This document shows positions 17,460 to 27,014 of a DNA stretch of 64,000 nucleotides, in pieces. The notes beneath the pieces are model-generated. The model made no database searches. It was not told the DNA's origin and saw only the letters and a program-made list of their open reading frames with translations. A program made the translations under genes and the position numbers. This DNA is from Pseudomonadota bacterium (GTDB lineage: Bacteria; Pseudomonadota; Alphaproteobacteria; Rhizobiales; Phreatobacteraceae). Each line of letters starts with the position of its first letter. Positions within the stretch are counted from its first letter, which is position 1. The DNA is taken from NCBI GenBank assembly GCA_020161695.1, contig JAIUOO010000017.1:57856-121855 (forward strand), written 5' to 3'.

Positions 17460-18218
17460 ATGATGGATTTCACGGGCAAGGTGGCGCTGGTCACCGGCGG
17501 CGCATCGGGCATCGGCGAAGCGGCAACGCGGGCCTTCGCAGCAGCCGGCGCGAAGGTTGCCTTCACCTACATATCCAGCGGAGCCGAAGCCAATGCGCTG
17601 GAGAAGGACATCAAGGCGGCGGGCGGACAGGCGCTGGCCATCAAGGCGGACCTGACTCGGGAAGACGAGGTGGAGGCGGCCTTTGCCGCCGCCGTGCGCG
17701 CCTACGGGACGCTCGACGTGCTGTTCGCCAATGCCGGCGGCATCCTCGACCGGAAGTCGACGGCGGAATCCGACCCCGACCTGTGGAACCGCACGTTCGA
17801 CGTCAACGTCATGACCACCTACCTCGCCTGCCGCGCGGCGGCGAAGATCATGGCGGAGAAGCGGTCCGGCGCCATCGTCACCATGTCGTCGCAGGCCGCG
17901 ATGAGCGGCGGCGGGCCGGGCGCCATGCACTATGCGGCGTCCAAGGGCGCGATCCTGACCTATACGCGGGGACTGGCGAACGAACTCGGGCCGCTCGGCA
18001 TCCGCGTCAACGGCGTTGCGCCGGGCCTGATCGCGACGCGCTTCCACGTGCAGTTCAACACGCCCGAGGGTCGCCGGCAGACGGTGGACACGACGCCGCT
18101 GCGGCGCGAGGGCACCGCCGAGGACGTCGCCAACCTCGTCCTGTTCCTCGCCTCCGACAAGGCCTCGTTCATCACCGGCGAGACGGTGCAGATCAACGGC
18201 GGCCGCGGCATGTACTGA
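17460..18218 (+). CDS. SDR-family NAD(P)-dependent oxidoreductase
   Basis: 252 residues of the classical short-chain dehydrogenase family. TGGASGIGEAA is the Rossmann Gly motif, NAGG the NNAG-type motif, and the catalytic set includes Ser in MSSQAAMSG and Tyr-x-x-x-Lys in YAASKG. VNGVAPGLIATRF and the C-terminal ITGETVQINGGRGMY are typical of beta-ketoacyl-reductase-like or sugar/hydroxy-acid SDRs. It is the last gene of the TRAP unit (35 bp after dctM), so it may oxidise the imported hydroxy compound. It has two adjacent ATG codons; the first is taken. Confidence 0.9.
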   Translation: MMDFTGKVALVTGGASGIGEAATRAFAAAGAKVAFTYISSGAEANALEKDIKAAGGQALAIKADLTREDEVEAAFAAAVRAYGTLDVLFANAGGILDRKSTAESDPDLWNRTFDVNVMTTYLACRAAAKIMAEKRSGAIVTMSSQAAMSGGGPGAMHYAASKGAILTYTRGLANELGPLGIRVNGVAPGLIATRFHVQFNTPEGRRQTVDTTPLRREGTAEDVANLVLFLASDKASFITGETVQINGGRGMY

Positions 18219-18270
18219 AGCGATCGGAACCGGCGGCGGCGCGTGACGGCCGCCGGCTGGTCCGTTGGTC

Positions 18271-19035
18271 TCAGATGGTGACGCCGCCGTCCACGACCAG
18301 ACTCTGGCCGGTCATGTAGCTGCCCGCCCTGGAGCCGAGATAGACGGCCGCGCCGGCGATCTCGTCGGGATCGCCGATGCGGCGCAGCGGCGTCTCGCGC
18401 TCGCGTGCCTCGCGGGCGTCCTTGTCCTCCCACAGGGCCTTGGCGAAATCGGTCTTGATGAGGCCCGGCGCGATGCAGTTCACCCTGATGTTGTGAGGTC
18501 CGTATTCATGGGCGAGGTTGCGGGCGAGCTGCATGTCCGCCGCCTTCGAGATGCAGTAGGCGCCGATCACCTCCGAGCCGCGCAGGCCGCCGATGGACGA
18601 GACGATGATGATCGAGCCGTCGCGGCGGGCGATCATCTCCGGCACGACCATTGAGATGAGCCAGTTGTTGGCGACGATGTTGTTGGTGAGGATCTTGCCG
18701 AAGGCATCGTCCGTGATGCCCGCCATCGGCCCGTAATAGGGATTGGACGCGGCGTTGCAGACCAGCACGTCGATGCGGCCGAGTTGCTTGCGCGTCTCAT
18801 CGACGAGGCGCTGAAGCTCCTCCTTGGAGGAGATATTGGCGGGCACGACAATGGCGCTGCCGGCGCCGTGCCTGGCGTTGATAGCGTCGGCGACCTCCTG
18901 GCAGGGCGCCGCCTTGCGCGAGGAGATGACCACCTTGGCGCCGTGCTCGGCCATCCGCTCGGCGATGGCGCGGCCGATGCCGCGGGACGAGCCGGTGATG
19001 ATCGCGACCTTGCCGGTCATGTCGAAGAGATTCAT
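18271..19035 (-). CDS. SDR-family oxidoreductase
   Basis: 254 residues. Classical SDR motifs are TGSSRGIGRAIAERM, CNAASNP (NNAG equivalent), SSIGGLRG with catalytic Ser, and YCISKAAD (Tyr-x-x-x-Lys). The C-terminal MTGQSLVVDGGVTI is like glucose/3-oxoacyl reductase-type SDRs. AGGGAGG lies 6 nt before the ATG. It is downstream of the acyl-CoA dehydrogenase on the same strand, but a terminator-like hairpin stands between, so its transcription may be partial or independent. It converges on the SDR of the TRAP operon. Substrate unknown, probably a hydroxyacyl compound. Confidence 0.9.
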   Translation of the reverse strand: MNLFDMTGKVAIITGSSRGIGRAIAERMAEHGAKVVISSRKAAPCQEVADAINARHGAGSAIVVPANISSKEELQRLVDETRKQLGRIDVLVCNAASNPYYGPMAGITDDAFGKILTNNIVANNWLISMVVPEMIARRDGSIIIVSSIGGLRGSEVIGAYCISKAADMQLARNLAHEYGPHNIRVNCIAPGLIKTDFAKALWEDKDAREARERETPLRRIGDPDEIAGAAVYLGSRAGSYMTGQSLVVDGGVTI

Positions 19036-19074
19036 GCGAGGCCTCCCTGGAATGTTCGTTGGCAGCCAGCGAAA

Positions 19075-19095
19075 GGGCGCTCCGATGGAGCGCCC
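19075..19095 (-). terminator. intrinsic terminator after acyl-CoA dehydrogenase gene
   Basis: A perfect 9-bp stem (GGGCGCTCC / GGAGCGCCC) with a 3-nt loop. On the minus strand it is followed by TTTCGC, and it sits just after the acyl-CoA dehydrogenase stop. Confidence 0.65.
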
Positions 19096-19105
19096 CCGCT
19101 TCGTC

Positions 19106-20338
19106 TCAGTGGTTGGTGTACTTGCCCATCTCGATGCGGGCGATGGAGCGGTTGTGGACCTCGTCCGGCCCGTCCGCGAGCCGCAGCGTGCGGATGTGGG
19201 CATAGGACTTGGCGAGGCCGAAATCGGTGGTGACGCCGCCGCCGCCATGGGCCTGGATCGCATCGTCGATGATCTTCAGCGCCATGCGCGGGGCCGCCAC
19301 CTTGATCATGGCGATCTCGAGCTTGGCGACCTTGTTGCCGACCTTGTCCATCATGTCGGCCGCCTTGAGGCAGAGCAGGCGCGTCATCTCGATGTCGATG
19401 CGGGCCTCGGCGATGCGCTGTTCCCACACCGACTGCTCGGAGACGCGCTTGCCGAAGGCGGTGCGCGACTGGATGCGCTTGATCAGCTTTTCGAGTGCGA
19501 GTTCCGCGACGCCGATGGTGCGCATGCAGTGATGGATGCGGCCCGGCCCGAGACGCCCCTGAGCGATCTCGAAGCCACGGCCTTCGCCGAGAAGCAGGTT
19601 CTCCGCGGGAACGCGGACATTGTCGAGGATGACCTCGGCATGACCGTGCGGCGCGTCGTCGAAGCCGAAGACCGGCAGCATGCGGACAACCTTGAAGCCG
19701 GGCGCGTCGGTCGGCACGAGAATCTGCGACTGCTGGATGTGCTTGGCCGCGCCGGTATCGGTCTTGCCCATGACGATGGCGACCTTGCAGCGCGGGTCGC
19801 CGATGCCCGACGACCACCACTTGCGGCCGTTGACGACATATTCATTGCCCTCGCGGCGGATCGAGGTCTCGATATTGGTGGCGTCCGAAGAGGCCACTGC
19901 CGGCTCGGTCATCAGGAAGGCCGAGCGGATCTGGCCGGCCAGAAGCGGACGCAGCCACTGTTCCTTCTGGGCCTTGGTGCCGTAGCGATGCAGCACTTCC
20001 ATGTTGCCGGTGTCGGGAGCCGAGCAGTTGAACACTTCGGAGCCGAAGCCGACGCGGCCCATCTGCTCGGAGCACATGGCATATTCGAGATTGGTCAGGC
20101 CGGCGCCGTGGAACTCGCCCTCGTCATGCTCGTCGGAGGGCGGCAGGAACAGGTTCCAGAGACCTTCCTTCTTCGCCTTGGCCTTCAGCTCCTCCAGCAC
20201 CGGCACGACCTTCCAGCGGTCGCCGTCGCCGTCCATCTGCTGGTCGTAGGTGGGGATGGCCGGATAGACGTGCGCGTCCATGAAGGCCATCACGCGGTCG
20301 CGCCAGTAGCGCTGGCGCTCGGACATCGAGAAATCCAT
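19106..20338 (-). CDS. acyl-CoA dehydrogenase family protein
   Basis: 410 residues with three regions of flavin acyl-CoA dehydrogenases: an N-terminal helical domain, the FAD/substrate beta barrel ([30 protein letters not shown] [17 protein letters not shown]) and the C-terminal helical bundle. The bundle includes [15 protein letters not shown] and [35 protein letters not shown]. This is the long-chain or ACAD10/11-like branch of the family. It oxidises an acyl-CoA to the enoyl-CoA, passing electrons to ETF. It is adjacent to a TetR regulator (20 bp upstream, same strand), so an operon tetR-acd is likely, ending in a hairpin. Confidence 0.92.
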   Translation of the reverse strand: MDFSMSERQRYWRDRVMAFMDAHVYPAIPTYDQQMDGDGDRWKVVPVLEELKAKAKKEGLWNLFLPPSDEHDEGEFHGAGLTNLEYAMCSEQMGRVGFGSEVFNCSAPDTGNMEVLHRYGTKAQKEQWLRPLLAGQIRSAFLMTEPAVASSDATNIETSIRREGNEYVVNGRKWWSSGIGDPRCKVAIVMGKTDTGAAKHIQQSQILVPTDAPGFKVVRMLPVFGFDDAPHGHAEVILDNVRVPAENLLLGEGRGFEIAQGRLGPGRIHHCMRTIGVAELALEKLIKRIQSRTAFGKRVSEQSVWEQRIAEARIDIEMTRLLCLKAADMMDKVGNKVAKLEIAMIKVAAPRMALKIIDDAIQAHGGGGVTTDFGLAKSYAHIRTLRLADGPDEVHNRSIARIEMGKYTNH

Positions 20339-20358
20339 GTTTCCTCTCCTCTTGATCG

Positions 20359-21033
20359 TCAGGTTTGTGCGGGATTGATCAGGGCGCGGCGGACCAGCGC
20401 GATGAACTCGGTGCGTATGCCGGCAAGGTCGACGCCCTCGGGGTCGAGCACCCACTGGGCCATGATGCCGCGCAGCGCCGCCGACAGGATCAGCGCCTGG
20501 GTGCGCGCGTCGATATCCGGCCGGATGTCGCCGGCCTCGATGGAATTGCGGATCAGGCGGCCGAAATCGGTGGCGGATTCGCGGTTGAAGGTGGCAACCG
20601 CCTCGGCCAGGACCGGTTTGTGGGCCGCCCCCATCAGCACCGCGAGATAGGCGCGCATCTTCACGAGGCCAACCGCCGGGCGGTCGAACGAGGCATCGAT
20701 GGTCGCCATGAGCATGGCGAAGCCGGACGTGCCGCGCTGGCGCTCGCGCCGCAGGACGTTGAACTCGTCGTGGATGGCTTCGGCCATGGCGGCGAGCAGT
20801 TCGTCCTTGGAGCCGAAATAGTGGCCGGCGAGGCCGCGGCTGTAGCCGGCGCGCTCGCCGGCCTCCGCCAGAGTCAGGCCGTCGATGCCCTTTTCCGCGA
20901 CGAGCTCGGCTGCCGCCGCGAGCACGCGCGCTTCGGCCTCGGCACGGCGTTCGGCCTGCGTCCGCCGGCGGCGAATCTCCACCGGCCCCTCGGGCGGCGG
21001 CGTCTCGCTGCGTGAAGCGCGGGCAGCGCTCAT
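20359..21033 (-). CDS. TetR-family transcriptional regulator
   Basis: 224 residues. The N-terminal helix-turn-helix is [44 protein letters not shown], the defining TetR signature. The C-terminal ligand domain is like regulators of fatty-acid or aromatic degradation. The start at 21033 is taken; the frame is open further upstream but would run through the operator. It precedes the acyl-CoA dehydrogenase gene by 20 bp. A perfect 17-bp inverted repeat begins 10 bp upstream of the start, so autoregulation and control of the dehydrogenase are likely. Confidence 0.9.
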   Translation of the reverse strand: MSAARASRSETPPPEGPVEIRRRRTQAERRAEAEARVLAAAAELVAEKGIDGLTLAEAGERAGYSRGLAGHYFGSKDELLAAMAEAIHDEFNVLRRERQRGTSGFAMLMATIDASFDRPAVGLVKMRAYLAVLMGAAHKPVLAEAVATFNRESATDFGRLIRNSIEAGDIRPDIDARTQALILSAALRGIMAQWVLDPEGVDLAGIRTEFIALVRRALINPAQT

Positions 21034-21042
21034 CCCTGTCGT

Positions 21043-21088
21043 CCTCGCAATGTTATTTGCTTGCTGACAAACAAATAACATTGCGAGG
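21043..21088. promoter_or_regulatory. 46-bp inverted repeat, probable TetR operator
   Basis: Arms CCTCGCAATGTTATTTG (21043-21059) and CAAATAACATTGCGAGG (21072-21088) are perfectly complementary, with a 12-nt spacer. It is AT-rich in a GC-rich context and lies directly upstream of the tetR start. The size suggests two dimers or a wide TetR operator overlapping the promoter. Confidence 0.75.
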
Positions 21089-21242
21089 CAACGGTCAATA
21101 CGGGTTTTCACAGAGCCGGAGTGATCGCCCGCCAGCACCCGCGCGATCGGGCATCAACGAAAACGGGAGAACCGGCCTAATCTGGCGTGTTTGGCGGCCT
21201 GATCCCTTGAAACCGGCCAGCCAGCGAGGCATAGCCTCATTC

Positions 21243-22292
21243 ATGCGCAGTCCCATCGCTGCCCCCGCCTCGCGGGTGAATCTCAAGCGTCTCGCCGATG
21301 CCGTGGGCGTGCATCCCTCGACCGTTTCGCGCGCGCTCGACCCGGCCAAGCGCCATCTCGTCGCCGAGGACGTCGCCGAGCGCATCGTCCAGGCCGCCCG
21401 CGAGCTCGGCTACCGGCCGAACCCCCTTGCGGCGAGCCTCAGGACCCGCCGGTCGCGGCTGGTTGGCGTGCTGGTGCCCGACATCACCAACCCGGTCTTC
21501 TCGCCGATCATTTCCGGGATCGCCGCAGTGCTCGGCGCCGAGGGCTACTCGACCATCGTCGCCGATGCGGGACAGGAGCCGGAGCGCCGGCTGACGCTGA
21601 TCGACGACCTGATCGCCCGGCAGGTGGACGGCCTCGTCATGGCGACGGTCAGCCGCGACGATCCGAGCCTCGAACATTGTCTCGCGCAGGGTGTGCCGGT
21701 GGTGCTGGTCAACCGCGCCGACGATCACGACCGCGCCTCGGCCGTCGTCTCCGACGACATGACGGGAATGCAGCTCGCCGTCGCGCATCTCGCCGGCCTC
21801 GGCCACCGCGCCATCGGTCATCTCGCCGGACCCGCTTTGCTCTCGACCGGCCATCTGAGACGGCTCGGCTTCGAGGTCGCCATGGTGGCGAACCGGCTTC
21901 CGGTGCTCCCCGGCGCCATCGTCGAGGCGCGCGCCTATGACCGCGACGAGGGCGAGCGGGCGACGCTGGCGCTCATCAAGGCCGTGCCGCAGATCACCGC
22001 CATCGCGGCCTCCAACGACCTGCTGGCGCTCGGCGCCTATTCGGCGCTGAGGAGCCTCGGCAAGGAATGCCCGCAGCACGTCTCCATCGTCGGGCATAAC
22101 GACATGCCGCTGGTGGACATGGTGCACCCGCCGCTGACCACGGTGAGGATCGGCCCGCGCGACATGGGCTGCGAGGCGGCGAAGCTGCTGCTGGAGCGGA
22201 TGGGCGGCGCGACCGGCGCCGTCAGGCGCGTCGCGCTCCAGCCCGAGTTGATCGTGCGCGCCTCGACCGCGCCGCCACGCAAGTCCGCCTGA
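21243..22292 (+). CDS. LacI-family transcriptional regulator
   Basis: 349 residues. The N-terminal HTH is VNLKRLADAVGVHPSTVSRALDPAKRHLVAEDVAERIVQAARELGYRPNPLAASLRTRRS, with the LacI hinge. A periplasmic-binding-protein-like ligand domain follows (VGVLVPDITNPVFSPIISGI, AIAASNDLLALGAYSAL). It probably represses a nearby uptake/catabolic unit in response to a sugar acid or carboxylate. It stands alone on its strand between TetR and the convergent DUF3830 gene (3 bp between stops). Candidate targets are the Gfo/Idh/MocA-DUF3830 pair or the TRAP operon; this is inference. Confidence 0.93.
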   Translation: MRSPIAAPASRVNLKRLADAVGVHPSTVSRALDPAKRHLVAEDVAERIVQAARELGYRPNPLAASLRTRRSRLVGVLVPDITNPVFSPIISGIAAVLGAEGYSTIVADAGQEPERRLTLIDDLIARQVDGLVMATVSRDDPSLEHCLAQGVPVVLVNRADDHDRASAVVSDDMTGMQLAVAHLAGLGHRAIGHLAGPALLSTGHLRRLGFEVAMVANRLPVLPGAIVEARAYDRDEGERATLALIKAVPQITAIAASNDLLALGAYSALRSLGKECPQHVSIVGHNDMPLVDMVHPPLTTVRIGPRDMGCEAAKLLLERMGGATGAVRRVALQPELIVRASTAPPRKSA

Positions 22293-22295
22293 GGA

Positions 22296-22706
22296 TCAGG
22301 CCTGCTCGAAGCGGATGGGGTGCGCGCCCTTGTAGAGCACCTGACGGCCGAGCGGATGGACGTTCTCGAGGCCCTCGGTGATCGTCATGAAGTGGTTGCC
22401 GGCGAGCTGGCCCGCCTTGGACGCGAAGCAGACCGGCCCGTAGGCGAGCAGGATCTCGGTTTCGCTGACGCCGCCCGGATAGAGGATCAGCTGGCCGGGG
22501 GCCGGGTAGCTCGTGGCATTCTCGTAGCCGACGCCGAAGTCGAGGTCGCCGAGCGGCATCCAGACGCCCTCGCCGCTCCAGCGTACATGGACGATCTCGC
22601 TGACGAAGGGCATCGCCTTCATGAAGGCCGCGCAGGTGGCGGGGGCCGCGTCGATCTCGAACTTGGCGCGGAACACGTGCTCGCCGGCGGTGATCTTGAT
22701 GTTCAT
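22296..22706 (-). CDS. DUF3830 family protein
   Basis: 136 residues forming a small beta-rich protein: MNIKITAGEHVFRAKFEIDAAPATCAAFMKAMPF, then HVRWSGEGVWMPLGDLD, then NATSYPAPGQLILYPGGVSETEILLAYG and NHFMTITEGLE. This is the DUF3830 pattern, related in fold to cyclophilin-like proteins (PATCAAF and the YPGG loop recall CLP-type beta barrels). Function unknown; members often lie beside amidohydrolase or ABC-uptake genes. It is divergent from the Gfo/Idh/MocA oxidoreductase (168 bp apart) and convergent with the LacI gene. Confidence 0.8.
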   Translation of the reverse strand: MNIKITAGEHVFRAKFEIDAAPATCAAFMKAMPFVSEIVHVRWSGEGVWMPLGDLDFGVGYENATSYPAPGQLILYPGGVSETEILLAYGPVCFASKAGQLAGNHFMTITEGLENVHPLGRQVLYKGAHPIRFEQA

Positions 22707-22874
22707 GGAGGTCTCCGGAAATCGCCCCCGACAAGTGCATGGGCGGCGGAGCGCGCGCAAGAGCCAATCCACCTGCGAAACTCCCGCATGCCGATGCGCG
22801 GCTGCCGCGACGGCCATGTTTGCGGCACAAGGAATGGGAAGCCGCGCGAAGACGCGGGCATGAGGGAGATGACC

Positions 22875-23888
22875 ATGGCACGCCTGCGCGTCGGCATTAT
22901 CGGGCTCGGCAATGCGGTGGAGCCGCATGCGAAAAGCCTTCTCGACCTGAAGGAACGCGTGGAAGTGGTTGCCGCCGCTGCGCGCAGTGCAGAACGCGCG
23001 CTGGCTTTCGCCGCGCGGTTTCCGTTCCCGACGACGTCGGACATCGACGCGGTTATCGCCGACCCGTCGATCGACGCGCTGTGGATTCTCACGCCACCCA
23101 ACTCGCATTTCGAGCTGGCGGGCCGGGCGGCCGCTGCCGGCAAGCATGTGCTGATGGAAAAGCCGCTCGACATCACGCTGGAGCGCGCCCGCGCCATCGT
23201 CGCCGCCATGCGGACCGCCGGCCGCACGCTCGGCGTGACGCTGCAGCACCGGTTCCGGCCCGCGACGCTCAGACTGAAGGAGATCGTCCGGTCCGGAGCG
23301 CTCGGCGATATCGGCGCCGCCTCCTGCACCGTGCCGTGGTGGCGGCCGCAGAGCTACTACGACCAGCCGGGCCGCTGCACCATGGAGCGCGACGGCGGCG
23401 GCGTGCTGATGACGCAGGCGATCCATACGCTCGACCTGTTCCGCTCGCTGGTTGGCGACATAACCATCACGGCCGCAACGGCGGCGACGACGACGGTTCA
23501 CCGGATGGAGACGGAGGATTTCGCCGCGGCGCTGATCAGGCTCGCCAACGGCGCGCCCGGCGTCATTCAGGCCACGACCGCGGCCTATCCCGGCGGCGAG
23601 GAGCGCATCGAGATCATGGGAACGAGGGGCACCGCCTGGCTTGCCGGCGGCAACCTGAAGGTCGCTTATCTCGATGGCAATGAAGAGGTCGTGCGGCAGG
23701 AGGGCCCGACCGGCGGCGGCGCCAATGTCATGGACTTCCCCCACGACTGGCACCTGAACCTGATCACCGATTTCCTCGACGCGATCCGCGACGGGCGCGA
23801 TCCCATCGTCTCGGGCGAGGAAGCGCTGAAAAGCCAGGAACTGATCGGGGAGATATTGGGCAAGGCAGGGTGGCGGGCCGCGAGCTGA
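22875..23888 (+). CDS. Gfo/Idh/MocA-family oxidoreductase
   Basis: 337 residues. The N-terminal Rossmann domain begins LRVGIIGLGNAVEPHAKSL. EKP (HVLMEKPLDI) is the conserved motif whose Lys acts in catalysis, and GGGVLMTQAIHTLDLFRSLVGD carries the conserved D-x-x-x-H-like helix of the C-terminal domain. It would oxidise or reduce a sugar, inositol or sugar-acid hydroxyl with NAD(P). GAGGGAG lies 7 nt before the chosen ATG at 22875; an ATG at 22869 is too close. It is divergent from DUF3830 and may be under the nearby LacI regulator. Confidence 0.92.
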   Translation: MARLRVGIIGLGNAVEPHAKSLLDLKERVEVVAAAARSAERALAFAARFPFPTTSDIDAVIADPSIDALWILTPPNSHFELAGRAAAAGKHVLMEKPLDITLERARAIVAAMRTAGRTLGVTLQHRFRPATLRLKEIVRSGALGDIGAASCTVPWWRPQSYYDQPGRCTMERDGGGVLMTQAIHTLDLFRSLVGDITITAATAATTTVHRMETEDFAAALIRLANGAPGVIQATTAAYPGGEERIEIMGTRGTAWLAGGNLKVAYLDGNEEVVRQEGPTGGGANVMDFPHDWHLNLITDFLDAIRDGRDPIVSGEEALKSQELIGEILGKAGWRAAS

Positions 23889-23960
23889 GGTTCGCCCGAA
23901 CGTGGCCCCTCGTCATGGCCGGGCCCAGGCGGCTTTCAGCCGCCGTTCTGTAGCTTGAAC

Positions 23961-24052
23961 GCCGAGGCGTTGCCTCGGCTATGCCGACCATCCACGTCTT
24001 GAACACCGATCTCAAAAGATCAGTCGTGGATGCCCGCCACAAGGGCGGGCAT
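23961..24052. repeat. compound hairpin repeat (REP-like)
   Basis: GCCGAGGC/GCCTCGGC (23961-23979) is followed by TCCACG (23991-23996) pairing with CGTGGA (24025-24030). A third hairpin is ATGCCCGCC/GGCGGGCAT (24030-24052). The last unit is like the short mobile intergenic palindromes common in Hyphomicrobiales. It lies between convergent genes and may also act as a terminator. Confidence 0.6.
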
Positions 24053-24083
24053 GACGGTGAGTTGGGAGCGGCCGCCCGCGCCC

Positions 24084-26153
24084 TTACAAATCCTTGAAGC
24101 CCTTGCCCTCGGCGGCGAGCTTTTCCAGAAGCGCCGACGGTTTGAAGTCCGCGCCGTGGCGGCCCTCGAACTCCTGCATGACCTTCAGCACCTCCGGCAG
24201 CCCCACCGTGTCGCCGTAGAACATCGGGCCGCCGCGATAGACCGGCCAGCCGTAGCCGTTGATCCAGACGGTGTCGATGTCGGAGGCGCGGATCGCCTTG
24301 CCTTCCTCCAGGATCTTCGCGCCCTCGTTGATCATCGGGTAGATGCAGCGCTGAAGGATCTCCTCGTCCGAAATCTGGCGGCGGTTGATGCCCTTCTTCG
24401 CGGCGAGATCGAGGATGATCTTCTCGGTGACGGGCGAGGGCTTCGCCACCCGGTTCTCGTCGTAGTCGTAGAAGCCAGCGCCGGTCTTCTGGCCGCGCCG
24501 GTCCATCTCGCAGAGCAGTTCGCGCGGCGTCTCGCCCTTCGACGTCTCGCGCGACCAGCCGATGTCGAGGCCGGCAAGATCGCTCATGGCGAAGGGACCC
24601 ATGGGCAGGCCGAAATCGTAGAGCACGCGGTCGACGTCCCAGGGCATCGCGCCCTCGAGGATCAGCTTGTTCGCCTCGCGCTGGCGCTGGGCCAGCATGC
24701 GGTTGCCGACGAAGCCATGGCAGACGCCGACCAGCACCGCGACCTTGCCGATGGTCTTGCCGAGGCCCATGGCGGTGGCGATGACGTCCTTCGCGGTCTT
24801 CTCGCCGCGCACCACTTCGAGCAGGCGCATGACATTGGCCGGCGAGAAGAAGTGCATGCCGATGACATCCTCTGGCCGCTTGGTGACCGAGGCGATCTCG
24901 TCGACGTTCAGATAGGAGGTGTTGGTGGCGAGGATGGCACCCTTCTTGGCGATGCCGTCGAGCTTGGCGAAGACCTCCTTCTTGATCTCCATGTTCTCGA
25001 ACACGGCCTCGATGATCAGGTCGCAATCGGCGAGCGCCGAGAGGTCCAGCGTCGGCGTGAAGCGCTCCATGCGCGTCTCGACATCGGCCATGGTCAGGCG
25101 GCCGCGCTTCGCCGTGTTCTCATAGTTCTTGCGGATGACGCCGAGACCGCGGTCGAGCGCCTCCTGCTTCGTCTCCACGATGGTCACGGGAATGCCGGCG
25201 CTGACGAAGTTCATGGCGATGCCGCCACCCATCGTGCCGGCGCCGATCATGCCGACCTTGGCGATCTTGCGCGTCGGGGTGGTGTCCGGCACGTCCGGGA
25301 TCTTGTTGGCCTGCCGCTCGGCGAAGAAGGCGTAGCGCTGCGCGCGCGACTGCACGCCGGGCATCAGGCGCATGATCGTGTCGCGCTCGAAGACGAGCCC
25401 CTCGTCGAAGGGCATGTTAACCGCCGCCTCGACGCACTGGATGCAGGCTTCCGGCGCCTCGAAGCCGCGGAACTTGCGGGCATTGGCCTTGCGGAACGCG
25501 GCGAACACCTCCTTGCCGGCGCCGAGCTTCTCGGAGCGGTCGCGGACCTTCTTGAGCGGCGCGTTGTCGGCGATCAGTTTCTGCGCGAAGGCCACGGCAT
25601 CGGCCTTCAGGCTCTGCTCGCCGACGACGGCATCGACCAGCCCGTGGCTCGCGGCCTCGCTCGCCTTCATCGGCTCGCCGAAGGCGATGGCCTCCAGCGC
25701 GCGCTCGACGCCGACGAGGCGCGGCAGGCGCTGGGTGCCGCCCGCGCCCGGCACGAGGCCGAGCTTCACCTCGGGCAGGCCGAGCTTCGCGGAAGGCACC
25801 GCGACGCGGTAGTGACACGACAGCGCCAGTTCCAGGCCGCCGCCCAGGGCGGTGCCGTGGATCGCCGCGACGATCGGCTTCGGCGAGGCTTCGAGGATGG
25901 CGTTGACCTCGCCGAGCGGCACGCCCTTCGGCGGCTTGCCGAACTCGGTGATGTCCGCGCCCGCGATGAAGGTGCGGCCGGCGCAGTGGATGACGATGGC
26001 CTTCACCGAGGCATCCGCGCCGGCCTTCTGCACCGCCTCGGCGATGCCGGTGCGGACATTGGCGGAGAGCGCATTCACGGGCGGCGAATTGACGGTGACG
26101 ACGGCGACATTGCCCTCGGTGGCGAGGTCGACGACTTCGTTGATGGCGGCCAT
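24084..26153 (-). CDS. fadJ: bifunctional enoyl-CoA hydratase / 3-hydroxyacyl-CoA dehydrogenase (FadJ/FadB-like)
   Basis: 689 residues. The N-terminal crotonase domain (1-~180) carries the oxyanion loops AGADITEFG and [20 protein letters not shown], and the catalytic Glu region [19 protein letters not shown]. The 3-hydroxyacyl-CoA dehydrogenase domain (~295-690) has [17 protein letters not shown] (NAD site) and [18 protein letters not shown] with the catalytic His, then the C-terminal GFVGNRML. It performs two consecutive beta-oxidation steps on enoyl-CoA. It is the last gene of the minus-strand run from 31150; an SDR lies 47 bp upstream. No thiolase is adjacent. Confidence 0.93.
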   Translation of the reverse strand: MAAINEVVDLATEGNVAVVTVNSPPVNALSANVRTGIAEAVQKAGADASVKAIVIHCAGRTFIAGADITEFGKPPKGVPLGEVNAILEASPKPIVAAIHGTALGGGLELALSCHYRVAVPSAKLGLPEVKLGLVPGAGGTQRLPRLVGVERALEAIAFGEPMKASEAASHGLVDAVVGEQSLKADAVAFAQKLIADNAPLKKVRDRSEKLGAGKEVFAAFRKANARKFRGFEAPEACIQCVEAAVNMPFDEGLVFERDTIMRLMPGVQSRAQRYAFFAERQANKIPDVPDTTPTRKIAKVGMIGAGTMGGGIAMNFVSAGIPVTIVETKQEALDRGLGVIRKNYENTAKRGRLTMADVETRMERFTPTLDLSALADCDLIIEAVFENMEIKKEVFAKLDGIAKKGAILATNTSYLNVDEIASVTKRPEDVIGMHFFSPANVMRLLEVVRGEKTAKDVIATAMGLGKTIGKVAVLVGVCHGFVGNRMLAQRQREANKLILEGAMPWDVDRVLYDFGLPMGPFAMSDLAGLDIGWSRETSKGETPRELLCEMDRRGQKTGAGFYDYDENRVAKPSPVTEKIILDLAAKKGINRRQISDEEILQRCIYPMINEGAKILEEGKAIRASDIDTVWINGYGWPVYRGGPMFYGDTVGLPEVLKVMQEFEGRHGADFKPSALLEKLAAEGKGFKDL

Positions 26154-26200
26154 GGAGCGGCTCCCTGAAAACGGATCGGACGGATCGGTGGATGTGAGGA

Positions 26201-26992
26201 TCAGCGCGGGCGCTGGCCGGCGAAGGGAAGCGTCGATGACAGGCCGCCATCGACCGGGAAGGCCTGGCCGTTGACGTAGCTTGCCTCGTCGCTGGCGAGG
26301 AACAGCGCCATGGCGGCGATCTCCTCGGGCTGGCCGGGACGGGTCAGCGGATTGAGCTGGCCGAGCTTGCCTTCCGTGCCGCGCTCGCGCGCATGGCTGA
26401 AGATCGGCGTGGTCATGCCGGTCTCGATCAGGCCGGGGCAGACCGCGTTGACGCGCACGCCCGAGCCGTAGAAGGCATTGGCGGTCGTCTGAACGAGGCT
26501 GATGACGCCGGCTTTCGAGGCCGAGTAGGGCGATCCGCCGGCATTGGCGCGCAGCGCCGCGACGGAGGCGGTGCAGACGATGGAGCCCCGGCCCTGCTTG
26601 ATCATCAGCGGCGCGACATGGCGGATGGCGAGGAAGGGGCCGATCAGATTGACCCGCAGAATCTCCTGCCACTGCTCGACGGTCTGCTCGAAGAAGGGCG
26701 TGAGGCCGCCGGAAATGCCGGCATTGGCGTAGATGGCGTCGATGCCGCCGAATTCGGAGACGGCGCGGGCGACATAGGTCTTCACATCGGTCTCGCTGCC
26801 GGCATCGCCCGCGACCGCCACGGCCGTGCCGCCGGCCTTGCGGATCTCCTCGGCGACGGCCTCGACCTTGTCTTTCTCGCGATCGACGCAGAGTACGGCC
26901 GCGCCCTCCTTTGCGAACAGGCGCGCGCTGGCGCGTCCGATGCCGCTCGCCGCGCCCGTGACGATGGTGCGCTTGCCTTCGAGCCTTGCCAT
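26201..26992 (-). CDS. SDR-family oxidoreductase
   Basis: 263 residues, classical [23 protein letters not shown] (NAD site with acidic D at the end of strand 2, VDREK, suggesting NAD preference), YANAGISGG, catalytic Ser in CTASVAAL, and YSASKAG. The C-terminal segment [15 protein letters not shown] is typical. It resembles 3-hydroxyacyl or cyclohexanol-type dehydrogenases found in degradation clusters. It is placed between an alpha/beta hydrolase and the FadJ-like gene on the same strand (23 bp and 47 bp gaps), so an oxidation step on the same pathway is likely. Confidence 0.9.
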   Translation of the reverse strand: MARLEGKRTIVTGAASGIGRASARLFAKEGAAVLCVDREKDKVEAVAEEIRKAGGTAVAVAGDAGSETDVKTYVARAVSEFGGIDAIYANAGISGGLTPFFEQTVEQWQEILRVNLIGPFLAIRHVAPLMIKQGRGSIVCTASVAALRANAGGSPYSASKAGVISLVQTTANAFYGSGVRVNAVCPGLIETGMTTPIFSHARERGTEGKLGQLNPLTRPGQPEEIAAMALFLASDEASYVNGQAFPVDGGLSSTLPFAGQRPR

Positions 26993-27014
26993 GGGTCCCT
27001 CCGATTGTTCTTGT

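Noticed and set aside
18230..18256. CCGGCGGC/GCCGCCGG hairpin between convergent SDR genes
   Set aside because: It is an 8-bp stem with an 11-nt loop and no T-tract on either side; such pairing is frequent by chance at this GC content.
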